Below are positions 1 through 6,874 of a DNA stretch of 9,513 nucleotides, piece by piece. Source of the DNA: Planctomycetota bacterium (lineage in GTDB: Bacteria; Planctomycetota; Phycisphaerae; WQYP01); the NCBI GenBank assembly GCA_021785155.1, contig JAJYGE010000253.1, positions 1 through 9,513 on the forward strand. Direction: 5' to 3'. Numbering within the stretch: the stretch's first letter is position 1; every line of letters begins with the position of its first letter. The notes below the pieces were generated by a model that was not told the origin of the DNA, did no database searches, and saw only the letters and a program-made list of their open reading frames with translations. The translations under genes and the position numbers were made by a program.

Positions 1-1048
1 CAATCTGAGGCTCACTCCATCCTTTGAGATGAAAATGATGATGAATCGGGCTGCAAAGAAAAACTTTTTTGCCGTGCGTGGCCTTGAAATATCCCACCTG
101 AATCATCACGCTTAAGGCTTCAATGACAAATATGCCTCCGACCAAGAGCAACATTGGCTCCTGGCGAATGACAATGGCCACATAACCCACCACTCCGCCG
201 AGTGCCAGTGACCCGGTATCCCCCATGAACACCTGCGCCGGGTTGCAGTTAAACCAGAGAAAACCCAAACATGATCCGGTAATAGCCCCGCAGATAATGG
301 CCAACTCACCGGCGTACCGGATATGGTTGAAATGCAAATTAGCGGCCCAGCGCGCATCACCAGTGACATACGCTAAAATCATAAAAGCAAAGGCCACAAT
401 CGCCATGCAGCCGCTGGCCAGACCATCCATGCCGTCCGTCAGGTTGACCGCATTGCTGGTACCGGTAATGACAACCACGGAAATAATGGCAAAGAGAAAT
501 GTGGGCAAAACAATATGGCGTGGCAGAAATGGCCAGTTCAGATAGTGGGCCTGATCATATTTACCGTGGTAATAGATAAACAGCGCCAGCAAAACGCCCA
601 AGCCGATCTGAAATACCAGTTTTTCCCACCAGAAAAGTCCGTCGCGACTGCCGGGCACGCGGCGTTTGGCGGTCAGCTTCAGCCAGTCATCAAATCCGCC
701 CAGGGTTCCCAGATACACCAGGCACAGCAAGCCCATGCGGACATAAAAATTATCCAGTCTCGCAAAGATCAACGTGGTTACAAAGATACTCATGATAATC
801 AAAATCCCACCCATGGTGGGGGTATTGGCTTTGGCACTGGTCAAGGCGTTGATCTGGGCATGATTAAACTCCGGCTGATCCCCCAGCTTTTGCCGGCGCA
901 GCCACTCAATGGCGGGCCTGCCGGTCACCAGAACCAGGATGAAACTGAAAATAATCGCCATGGCCGACCGGAATATCACCACATCAATGGGCCAATGTCC
1001 CGGCAGCCAGTGATGCCCCGCCATCCATGTATACAACAGATACAGCAA
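1..1048 (-). CDS. mraY: MraY, phospho-N-acetylmuramoyl-pentapeptide transferase (C-terminal end outside window)
   Basis: Integral membrane enzyme that transfers phospho-MurNAc-pentapeptide from UDP to undecaprenyl phosphate, making lipid I at the inner face of the cytoplasmic membrane. My reading of the minus strand gives 349 codons before the window ends; the family is about 360 residues, so only the last membrane segment is missing. Family motifs are intact: PTMGG (77-81), the catalytic Asp pair in GGFDDWLK (117-124), NAVNLTDGMDGLA (199-211), FMGDTGSL (274-281, third catalytic Asp at 277) and PIHHHFHLKGW (334-344). Many hydrophobic helices separate them. The start is a TTG, chosen because an in-frame TAA lies three codons upstream (1055-1057), GGAGG is at 1059-1063, and the protein then begins M-L-Y like other MraY proteins. 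The next in-frame ATG (1024) would cut off eight residues. It lies 25 bases after murF and is surely cotranscribed. Identification is very secure; the exact start is less so. Confidence 0.96.
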   Translation of the reverse strand, partial: MLYLLYTWMAGHHWLPGHWPIDVVIFRSAMAIIFSFILVLVTGRPAIEWLRRQKLGDQPEFNHAQINALTSAKANTPTMGGILIIMSIFVTTLIFARLDNFYVRMGLLCLVYLGTLGGFDDWLKLTAKRRVPGSRDGLFWWEKLVFQIGLGVLLALFIYYHGKYDQAHYLNWPFLPRHIVLPTFLFAIISVVVITGTSNAVNLTDGMDGLASGCMAIVAFAFMILAYVTGDARWAANLHFNHIRYAGELAIICGAITGSCLGFLWFNCNPAQVFMGDTGSLALGGVVGYVAIVIRQEPMLLLVGGIFVIEALSVMIQVGYFKATHGKKVFLCSPIHHHFHLKGWSEPQI

Positions 1049-1058
1049 AAGAAATTAT

Positions 1059-1063
1059 CCTCC
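1059..1063 (-). promoter_or_regulatory. Ribosome binding site of mraY (GGAGG)
   Basis: GGAGG on the minus strand lies 10 bases before the TTG at 1048. It supports the non-ATG start, since the in-frame TAA directly after it (1055-1057) rules out any start further upstream. Confidence 0.6.
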
Positions 1064-1073
1064 GTTTTTCGGA

Positions 1074-2501
1074 TCACCGTGACAACGCGGAACCGCCATG
1101 TTCCGCAATTTCAATAGCCTGCAACAATTTTTCCAGCCGTACACCGCGCGATGCCTTGAGCAGAATGGCATCCGTTTTCTGTAAGCGAGCGGGTACTTCC
1201 TGCGCGGCTGCCGCCACATCCTTAAAATAGACTGCCGACATTCCCTTCTGCCGCGCTTCCTCAGAGGCATGAAGCATTAACGGCCCGATCAATATCAGTT
1301 CGTCCAAATTGCTTTCCGCGGCGATCCGGCCAATTTGCCGATGAAAATCTCCCGCCCCCGGCCCCAACTCCAGCATATCGCCGAGAACAGCGACGCGACG
1401 GGGGCGCACACCGGATTGGTCCGTTGGAATCGGCAGATTCGCAAACATATTAACGGCGGCGGCCATGCTCGTGGGATTGGCGTTATAGGCGTCATTGATA
1501 ATCAGATGCGCCCCGATATGCACAGGCTCCAATCGCATGGGCGCGGGCTTAACCGCGTTGAGGCCAATGTGAATTTCATTGTCGGTCAGGCCCATACGCC
1601 GCGCCACGCCGATGGCCAGCATGGCATTGAAAACATTGTGCCGGCCCAGAAGCGGTACATGATAATTCGTGCGGCCATTGACAACAAAATCAATTCCATC
1701 CAGAGCCTCATGAATTTCCGCGGCTTCCATATCAGCGCCCGAACCGGCATTGCCGATCGTAAATCGGGGACCACGCGTCAGCCGCAGGGCGGAAAGCAAT
1801 TCCGGCGATTCATTGGTCAAAAACAGCAGTCCATCCGGTGCCACAAACCGTGCCAGTGACGCCTCTTCATGTGCCACATGCTTGATATCGGTAAGAAATT
1901 CCAGGTGTTCCAACCCCACGCCGGTAATCACCACAATGTCCGGCACGGCCACCTGTCCCAATGATTCCACTTCTCCCGGCGCATTGGTGCCCACTTCCAA
2001 AACCACGTATTCATGCTGTGGTTCCACCAACAGCAGGGTTAACGGAAGACCGATGTTGTTGTTGAAACTCCTGGGACTGACAACACCTGAAAATCGCGTT
2101 GCAAGCAGCGTATGAATAATCTGCTTGGTCGTGGTTTTGCCGTTGGATCCACCCACCGCGATAACTTTCGCCCGCAATTCCCGCCGATAGGCGGCGGCCA
2201 GGCGATTGAGCCCCCGGACAGTGTTATCACACTGCAGGAGCGTGACGGAGGCCTGCGTGGCCGCCGCCAGAACCGTCTGGTCCAATGCGCGGGAAGTAAG
2301 TACCCCCGCGGCCCCGGCGGCAATGACTTCCGAAATGAAATTGTGCCCGTCAAAATTCGGGCCGGCGATGGCGATAAATAAATCACCCGATTGCACATCG
2401 CGGCTATCCGTGCTCACGCGACCACTGAACTCCCGCGTGCCGCGGCTGAGCCAGCGACTTAGTGTTACGCGGCGAATCTGTTGAAATGGCCAAGGTTTCA
2501 T
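1074..2501 (-). CDS. murF: MurF, UDP-MurNAc-tripeptide:D-Ala-D-Ala ligase
   Basis: Cytoplasmic ATP-dependent ligase that adds D-alanyl-D-alanine to UDP-MurNAc-L-Ala-D-Glu-meso-DAP, the last soluble step of the peptidoglycan precursor. The 475 residues show the three Mur-ligase domains. The N-terminal substrate-binding domain has TDSR (31-34) and GDLFIAI (39-45). The central ATPase domain has the P-loop GGSNGKTTTK (117-126), SFNNNIGLPLT (145-155), the metal-binding Glu region VLEVGTNAPGE (167-177) and GLEHLEF (196-202). The C-terminal domain has LLGRHNVFNAMLA (284-296), DAYNANPTSM (337-346, a MurF hallmark), VLGDMLELG (372-380) and KASRGVRLE (449-457). SFNNNIG and DAYNANP separate it from MurE and MurC. 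The ATG overlaps the murE stop as ATGA, so translational coupling is likely, and no strong Shine-Dalgarno is visible. The length is normal for the family and no key residue is missing. Confidence 0.97.
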   Translation of the reverse strand: MKPWPFQQIRRVTLSRWLSRGTREFSGRVSTDSRDVQSGDLFIAIAGPNFDGHNFISEVIAAGAAGVLTSRALDQTVLAAATQASVTLLQCDNTVRGLNRLAAAYRRELRAKVIAVGGSNGKTTTKQIIHTLLATRFSGVVSPRSFNNNIGLPLTLLLVEPQHEYVVLEVGTNAPGEVESLGQVAVPDIVVITGVGLEHLEFLTDIKHVAHEEASLARFVAPDGLLFLTNESPELLSALRLTRGPRFTIGNAGSGADMEAAEIHEALDGIDFVVNGRTNYHVPLLGRHNVFNAMLAIGVARRMGLTDNEIHIGLNAVKPAPMRLEPVHIGAHLIINDAYNANPTSMAAAVNMFANLPIPTDQSGVRPRRVAVLGDMLELGPGAGDFHRQIGRIAAESNLDELILIGPLMLHASEEARQKGMSAVYFKDVAAAAQEVPARLQKTDAILLKASRGVRLEKLLQAIEIAEHGGSALSR

Positions 2502-4027
2502 GCTTTACCGTTCGTTATTAATCCGAGCCGCGACATCAGTGCCGCTTTTGCCTGCTCAACATCGTCAAAAGGATGTCGGCTCGTGCCGATAATCTGGTAA
2601 TTTTCATGTCCCTTACCGGCAATCAATACGACATCGCCCTGTTGGGCAATATTGATGGCATGGCGAATTGCGGCGGCCCGATCTGGAATCACCGCCAGGC
2701 GATCTCCCATATCACCTGAGAATCCATGCCTGATCTGTTCAATGATAACCGATGAAGCCTCGGTACGGGGGTTATCATCGGTCACAATAATGGTATCGGC
2801 CAACCGCTCCGCTACCGCACCCATTTTGGGGCGTTTGGTGGCATCACGATCGCCACCGCAGCCAAACACGCAGATCAGTTTACCTCGGGATATTCCGCGC
2901 AGGGCCTTGAGAACATTTTCCAGTGCGTCATGGGTATGGGCATAATCCACGAGCACCGCAAATAGCATCTCCTGCCGTGTCGTGCCGACGGGAACCACCG
3001 GCTGCAGGCGACCCGGAACACTATCGCCGGCCTTCATACCGGCAACGATATACTCCGGTGCCACACCCACCGCCCAGCAAGCGGCGGCCGCACATAAAAT
3101 ATTCTGCACATTGTGCCGTCCCACCAGTCCGGTCCAAAAATTCCAGACCGCGCCATCGGGGCCGCGGATGGAAAGATCCATTCCGGCGGCGGTCATGGAA
3201 TGAATGGCACATGAAAAATCCGCCGGGCAATCAATTCCATAAGAAATTGTTTTGGCTCCGCAGTCACGGATCATGCGTGAACTCCAGGCATCCTGGGCAT
3301 TTATTACCGCGTAGGCGTCTGGGGCCAGTGATTCAAAAAGAAGGGCCTTGGCGGCGGCATAATTTTCCATTGTGCCGTGATAATCCAGATGATCGCCCGT
3401 GAGATTGCTGAACATCGCCACCTGAATATCCAGCCCGGCCAGACGCCCCTGGCTTAATGCGTGGCTGCTGGCCTCAAGGGCCACAGCTCGGACACCATTA
3501 TCCTTCATGCGTGCCAGAATGTCGGCCAATTCCACCGGACCGGGCGTGGTCATCGGGCTGTCCAGCACGGTTTTACCATCATCAAGTTGCACCGTGCCGA
3601 TCAGGCCGGAGATGATCCCTGCCTGTCGCATTACGGAGCGGATTAAATACGTCGTGGTGGTTTTGCCATTGGTGCCCGTTACCGCAAGCAATTTCATTGC
3701 CCGCGCCGGAAAATCGTGAATCGCCTGGGCCAGCCATCCGAGAGCCAGTGCCGGATTATCGCACTGCACAACCGGTATGGTCGATGATGTCGGCAATAAC
3801 GCCGACCGATCCGTAACAATGGCCGTGGCACCGCGCTGGATGGCATCCGCGATAAAGCGTTGTCCATTGTTGTGCGTGCCGGCCCGTGCGACAAATAAAT
3901 CCCCGGGGCGCACCATGCGTGAATCTTCCACAACACGCACAATATCCGGATCAAGATCGCAGCCAGGGGCTTTCAATTTGACCAACGGCAGTGGTACAGA
4001 CCGCAGCAGGCGGTGAAGTGTCATCAT
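2498..4027 (-). CDS. murE: MurE, UDP-MurNAc-L-Ala-D-Glu:meso-diaminopimelate ligase
   Basis: Cytoplasmic ATP-dependent ligase adding the third residue of the stem peptide. With the start at 4027 the protein has 509 residues. It shows EDSRMVRPGDLFVA (34-47), the P-loop TGTNGKTTTT (117-126), LEASSHALSQGR (184-195), FSNLTGDHLDYHGTM (206-220), the AKALLF lysine (K227) that is carbamylated in this family, LVGRHNVQN (301-309), DNPR (418-421) and GKGHE (471-475). DNPR is the known signature of meso-DAP ligases (L-lysine enzymes differ at its Arg), so meso-DAP is the predicted substrate. An open frame continues upstream to 4150 inside ftsI, but the family fold begins at the M-M-T start. The ATG at 4027 overlaps the ftsI stop as TGATG; a second ATG follows at 4024. 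One oddity is DYAHTHDALE (361-370), with His where most MurE proteins have Pro. Confidence 0.97.
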   Translation of the reverse strand: MMTLHRLLRSVPLPLVKLKAPGCDLDPDIVRVVEDSRMVRPGDLFVARAGTHNNGQRFIADAIQRGATAIVTDRSALLPTSSTIPVVQCDNPALALGWLAQAIHDFPARAMKLLAVTGTNGKTTTTYLIRSVMRQAGIISGLIGTVQLDDGKTVLDSPMTTPGPVELADILARMKDNGVRAVALEASSHALSQGRLAGLDIQVAMFSNLTGDHLDYHGTMENYAAAKALLFESLAPDAYAVINAQDAWSSRMIRDCGAKTISYGIDCPADFSCAIHSMTAAGMDLSIRGPDGAVWNFWTGLVGRHNVQNILCAAAACWAVGVAPEYIVAGMKAGDSVPGRLQPVVPVGTTRQEMLFAVLVDYAHTHDALENVLKALRGISRGKLICVFGCGGDRDATKRPKMGAVAERLADTIIVTDDNPRTEASSVIIEQIRHGFSGDMGDRLAVIPDRAAAIRHAINIAQQGDVVLIAGKGHENYQIIGTSRHPFDDVEQAKAALMSRLGLITNGKA

Positions 4028-5967
4028 CAGTGGCTCAATCCCTTCAATTTTTTCAGCAGTGATTCCCGTCCCCACCAGGGATCTGTCTTCGGCCCCTGAT
4101 CCGGGGGTACCTGAAGATACCGCAAAGACTGCGTCAGAATGGCCGAACATGCAGGCCCGGCCACGGTACCGCCAAAATGTCCCAGATGCGGGTCCGGTTC
4201 ATGCACCGAAACCACGCAGACCAGACGCGGATCAGGCAGCGGACCGCCGGCAATAAAGGTGGCATTGTATTGGTGGGCGTGATAGCCATCCTGACCGGCG
4301 ATGGCCAGATTGGCGGTGCCGGTTTTTCCGAACAATCGGTACAAGGGGGAAATGGCATATTGCCCTGTTCCACGTACCATTACCTGCTCCATGGCCATGC
4401 GTACTTCCTTCTCAATACCCGCGGGGACAATTTTTTTCCATGGCTGCGGACCAGCGATCTGGGACCAGGTTTCAAGCTTGCCCGGGCTTACCTCAACGGC
4501 CTTAATAATTTGGGGCGTTGGCAGCCAGCCGCCGTTGGCGATAGCGCATAAGCCGCGGCAAAGTTGAAGGGGCGTCACGGCAATTCCATAACCAAATGCC
4601 ACGCTGGTCTCCATTCCTTTGGTCCATTGCGATTCCGGACGTACCATTCCCGGCGATTCACCCGGCAGTATACAGCCCGTCATGCGTCCGAAGCCAAAGC
4701 CATGAATGGCCCGATATTCCATGGGAATTCCCATTTTCCAGCCAATTTGAGTCATACCGATATTGCTGGAATAGACCAGAATATTCTCCACGGTCAGGCT
4801 CGGCCAACCCCCAACGTCCTTAATGAGTCGTCCGGTAGGATCCCGATATCGGCCATTATAAGTGTCAAAGACGGTATTAAGCGTTACAACATGATCTTTC
4901 AGCGCCCAGGAAAGATTAAACGGCTTGAATACCGAGCCAGGCTCATAAGGATCGGTGACCGCCCGGTTGCGCCAGAAATTCTCGGGTGTTTTCTGCCAGG
5001 TATTGGGATTCAGAGCGGGATAATTGGCCATGGCCAATATATCACCATTCCAGGGATTCATGACAATGGCCACGGCGCTGCGATCTTTAAATGCTTTTCC
5101 CGCCTTATCCAATTGATGTTGCGCTATTTGCTGGATGGTGGTATTGAGCGTCAACCACACACGCATGCCGTCACTCGGCAGGCGATAACCCTTTGATTTA
5201 ATCCACAGCGCCCGCGCGGCGGCATCCTTCACATAAACCGCGTGGCCATTGCGGCCCACAAGCAGAGAATTCAATTGTTCTTCCAGTCCATTGAGTCCGC
5301 GTTCAGAGTTTGAGAAGCCAATGACCTGCCCGGCGAAATTTCCCAGTGGATAGACACGGCGCGTCGTGAGAATAAACCCGATACCATCCAAGGCGTGAAA
5401 ATACTCCTGCGCCAGCGCCGGATGATGATGCCGCAGCGCCAGGCGGGACTTGGCGATCAAGGCACGTTTGATGGTTTCAAAACGGTGGTGGAACGCGTGA
5501 TCGGCGTCACGCTTCAGCCAGACAAACCGCCGCAATTCGCCATTATTGTAATAGAGCCGCGTTTTCAACCACGCGATAAAATCATCGGGATTTTCATTGA
5601 GGAGTCGGCCCATGGCCTTGGCCATAATTGTGTGGGATGCAACCAGTTGCGATCCGGTCAGCGCGTTAAGGTTGCCTTTCGGATCAAAGATGTAGCCGGG
5701 GTCGGCAAACATGTTGTAGATTCGGACGCTGCCGGCGATCAAAGTGGAATCGGCGGTGTAAATGGAGGCCCTGCGGGCCATGAGCGTCACGCGGACATCG
5801 TGCTGGGATTTCAGGCTGCCGACATCGGCCCGCGTAACATGGGTTTGAAGCCACATGACGCGGCCCGCCAGACCAATTAGTAAAACGGCGGAAGAAAACA
5901 GCACCAATGTGGTCAGCCAATCCGCCCGGCGCAGCGCTCGTACCTGATTGTCACCGTTTTCCATCAT
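4027..5967 (-). CDS. ftsI: FtsI/PBP3-type class B penicillin-binding protein, septal transpeptidase
   Basis: Membrane-anchored D,D-transpeptidase that cross-links peptidoglycan, in this gene context the division-specific one working with FtsL and FtsW. The 646 residues comprise a short cytoplasmic N-terminus, one membrane helix (about 18-40), a dimerisation/pedestal domain (about 60-260, including FVWLKRDAD at 148-156 and the GLNGLEEQLN segment at 224-233) and a transpeptidase domain (about 290-615). Active-site motifs are intact: S345-V-F-K348 in EPGSVFKP, S400-S-N402, and K548-T-G-T551. The usual R-G-x-I-x-D-R pattern after the membrane helix is degenerate here (ARRASIYTADS, 64-74). There is no C-terminal PASTA domain. 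The start is an ATG-ATG pair; an in-frame TGA shortly upstream excludes longer forms, and the ribosome binding site is weak. It lies 108 bases after ftsL and overlaps murE by one base. FtsI rather than an elongation PBP2 is inferred from position between ftsL and murE. Confidence 0.93.
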   Translation of the reverse strand: MMENGDNQVRALRRADWLTTLVLFSSAVLLIGLAGRVMWLQTHVTRADVGSLKSQHDVRVTLMARRASIYTADSTLIAGSVRIYNMFADPGYIFDPKGNLNALTGSQLVASHTIMAKAMGRLLNENPDDFIAWLKTRLYYNNGELRRFVWLKRDADHAFHHRFETIKRALIAKSRLALRHHHPALAQEYFHALDGIGFILTTRRVYPLGNFAGQVIGFSNSERGLNGLEEQLNSLLVGRNGHAVYVKDAAARALWIKSKGYRLPSDGMRVWLTLNTTIQQIAQHQLDKAGKAFKDRSAVAIVMNPWNGDILAMANYPALNPNTWQKTPENFWRNRAVTDPYEPGSVFKPFNLSWALKDHVVTLNTVFDTYNGRYRDPTGRLIKDVGGWPSLTVENILVYSSNIGMTQIGWKMGIPMEYRAIHGFGFGRMTGCILPGESPGMVRPESQWTKGMETSVAFGYGIAVTPLQLCRGLCAIANGGWLPTPQIIKAVEVSPGKLETWSQIAGPQPWKKIVPAGIEKEVRMAMEQVMVRGTGQYAISPLYRLFGKTGTANLAIAGQDGYHAHQYNATFIAGGPLPDPRLVCVVSVHEPDPHLGHFGGTVAGPACSAILTQSLRYLQVPPDQGPKTDPWWGRESLLKKLKGLSH

Positions 5968-6075
5968 CGTATCTGCGCCTGTATATCAAGGTTTTCCCGT
6001 CGTTACTTTCCAGACGCGCGCCCGGTCAATCGCCATCTGTTAATTGTCCATCGCTCTGGATTATCCGCTGCGGCC

Positions 6076-6384
6076 TCAAGGGGCTTTAAACACCGGCGTG
6101 GCATATATCATCATGCCTGCCGACGTCGAAGTCGGCTGCGAGCCGGATTGGGCGGCTTGCATCTGTTTAATTCGGGCGGCTAACGCGAGCGGATTGGTAT
6201 CAGCCGCAATTTTTGTCTGCTGATCCCATAAGATCTCTCTGCGCCGGGCGATCTGCGCGGAGATGTGAGCGGACTGACTGGTAAGATCCAATCGCTTCTG
6301 GCGGATGCCAAACAGCAATCCAGCTACCACAAAAAAAGCGATGAGACAGGTAACTATTTTGAACATACCCGGGCCGCCATCCAT
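6076..6384 (-). CDS. ftsL: FtsL-like cell division protein
   Basis: Small bitopic membrane protein. FtsL proteins form a complex with FtsB and FtsQ through a periplasmic coiled coil and help activate FtsW/FtsI. The 102 residues show one membrane helix (about 8-27, FKIVTCLIAFF onward), then a charged, heptad-like region (about 28-75) ending in NPLALAARIKQM (64-75), which resembles the end of the FtsL coiled coil, then a Ser/Thr/Gln-rich tail. FtsL sequences diverge strongly, so the call rests on size, topology and position directly before ftsI. The start is uncertain: TTG at 6396, ATG at 6384 (used here) and ATG at 6366 are all in frame. The last would begin M-F-K just before the helix and has GGATGG 10 bases upstream. 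It is the first gene after the predicted dcw promoter. Confidence 0.75.
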   Translation of the reverse strand: MDGGPGMFKIVTCLIAFFVVAGLLFGIRQKRLDLTSQSAHISAQIARRREILWDQQTKIAADTNPLALAARIKQMQAAQSGSQPTSTSAGMMIYATPVFKAP

Positions 6385-6451
6385 GACTGAGCACAACGAT
6401 TCAATGCGTCATTTCAATTCATTGTCCTGATTACGCTCTGGTAACCGCACC

Positions 6452-6459
6452 AAGCGCTT
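6452..6459. promoter_or_regulatory. LacI-operator-like palindrome AAGCGCTT near the ftsL transcription start
   Basis: Minus-strand context is TGTGAAAGCGCTTGGTGC. The perfect 8-base core and the left TGA-A flank resemble operators of LacI/GalR-family proteins (for example TGAAAGCGCTTTCA), but the right flank does not match. It sits about 6 to 13 bases after the predicted transcription start, where a bound repressor would block initiation. No LacI-family repressor with its own HTH is encoded in this window. Short palindromes arise by chance, so this is only a candidate. Confidence 0.3.
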
Positions 6460-6471
6460 TCACACGGCGAC

Positions 6472-6480
6472 ATTATAGCA
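6472..6480 (-). promoter_or_regulatory. Candidate extended -10 promoter of the ftsL-ftsI-murE-murF-mraY operon
   Basis: On the minus strand the sequence is TGCTATAAT: a perfect TATAAT (6472-6477) preceded by the TGn of an extended -10 element. No good -35 is visible at 16 to 18 bases, which is common for extended -10 promoters. Predicted initiation is near 6465, giving a leader of about 80 bases to the ATG at 6384. It is the best promoter-like sequence before the dcw genes. Confidence 0.6.
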
Positions 6481-6520
6481 AACTCCGCTACCACAATGGA
6501 AGCGGTGGGCAAATACGCCA

Positions 6521-6558
6521 AGCCTGACGAATTACCCTTACGGTTATTCGTCAGGGCT
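6521..6558. repeat. Imperfect inverted repeat upstream of the dcw promoter
   Basis: The arms AGCCTGACGAA (6521-6531) and TTCGTCAGGGCT (6547-6558) pair over nine perfect bases (CCTGACGAA/TTCGTCAGG), continued by three more around a single bulged G, with a 15-base loop. No T tract follows on either strand, so a DNA-binding dyad is likelier than a terminator. Centred about 75 bases upstream of the predicted ftsL transcription start, it suits an operator. Two further CTGAC-like copies lie beside it (6561-6574). Confidence 0.4.
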
Positions 6559-6874
6559 GTGTCAGGCGTGTCAAGCCAATGTTGAAATGACCAATTGGGA
6601 CGGCAGCGTGTTTTGGTTTTCCCTTCTGGCGTAAAATTGCATGACAGGCGATGATAGGGGCGATTATGGTGAACGCAGGCGGGAGGCCAAGGATTGGTTG
6701 TGATCAAAGTACATAAGTCGCAGGCGTGGCAATTTCTCCGGGCGAACGGCGAAATCAACGGCATAAATGCCGGCGCTTAGAGAAGGGTTCGTCCTGGAAA
6801 CGCGCACCCCGGATCCCTGGTTCGGATTTATTGCCACGCCCCAAGTCGCTTAAATTGGACGGAATTCCGGAAAA

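Larger units (their letters stand above)
6397..6874. other. Intergenic region between the dcw operon and the regulator gene
   Basis: About 480 bases with no convincing gene. It carries the extended -10 promoter facing ftsL (6472-6480), a palindrome in the predicted initial transcribed region (6452-6459), and a dyad plus repeated CTGAC copies (6521-6574). The part next to the regulator stop (6780-6874) holds short palindromes such as CGGAATTCCG (6860-6869) but no hairpin followed by a T tract, so no intrinsic terminator for the regulator is evident. A minus-strand open frame at 6414-6764 has an unnatural composition and covers the promoter; I do not believe it is a gene. Confidence 0.6.

Noticed and set aside
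515..1117. Plus-strand open frame of 200 codons
   Set aside because: It is the antisense shadow of mraY and the end of murF, rich in Gln/His/Pro with no family features.
1335..1859. Plus-strand open frame of 174 codons
   Set aside because: It lies wholly antisense to murF, whose motifs are complete in the other strand.
2923..3402. Plus-strand open frame of 159 codons
   Set aside because: It is antisense to murE, Arg/Pro/His-rich and without any domain-like pattern.
4028..4150. N-terminal extension of MurE by 41 residues
   Set aside because: The extension lies inside ftsI coding sequence, lacks MurE character, and the overlapping TGATG gives a natural start at 4027.
4564..5196. Plus-strand open frame of 210 codons
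   Set aside because: It is antisense to the transpeptidase domain of ftsI and has no signal, motif or ribosome binding site.
6546..6574. Second dcw promoter with -35 TTGACA (6569-6574, minus strand)
   Set aside because: The -35 is perfect, but the -10 at 17 bases is ACGAAT (three of six matches) and other spacings are no better, so I do not call it.
6414..6764. Minus-strand open frame of 116 codons between ftsL and the regulator
   Set aside because: The translation has scattered Cys, Trp and Pro and no fold-like pattern, and it covers the best promoter and the dyad.
6860..6869. Palindrome CGGAATTCCG after the regulator stop as a terminator
   Set aside because: It is self-complementary without a loop and is not followed by a T tract on the minus strand.
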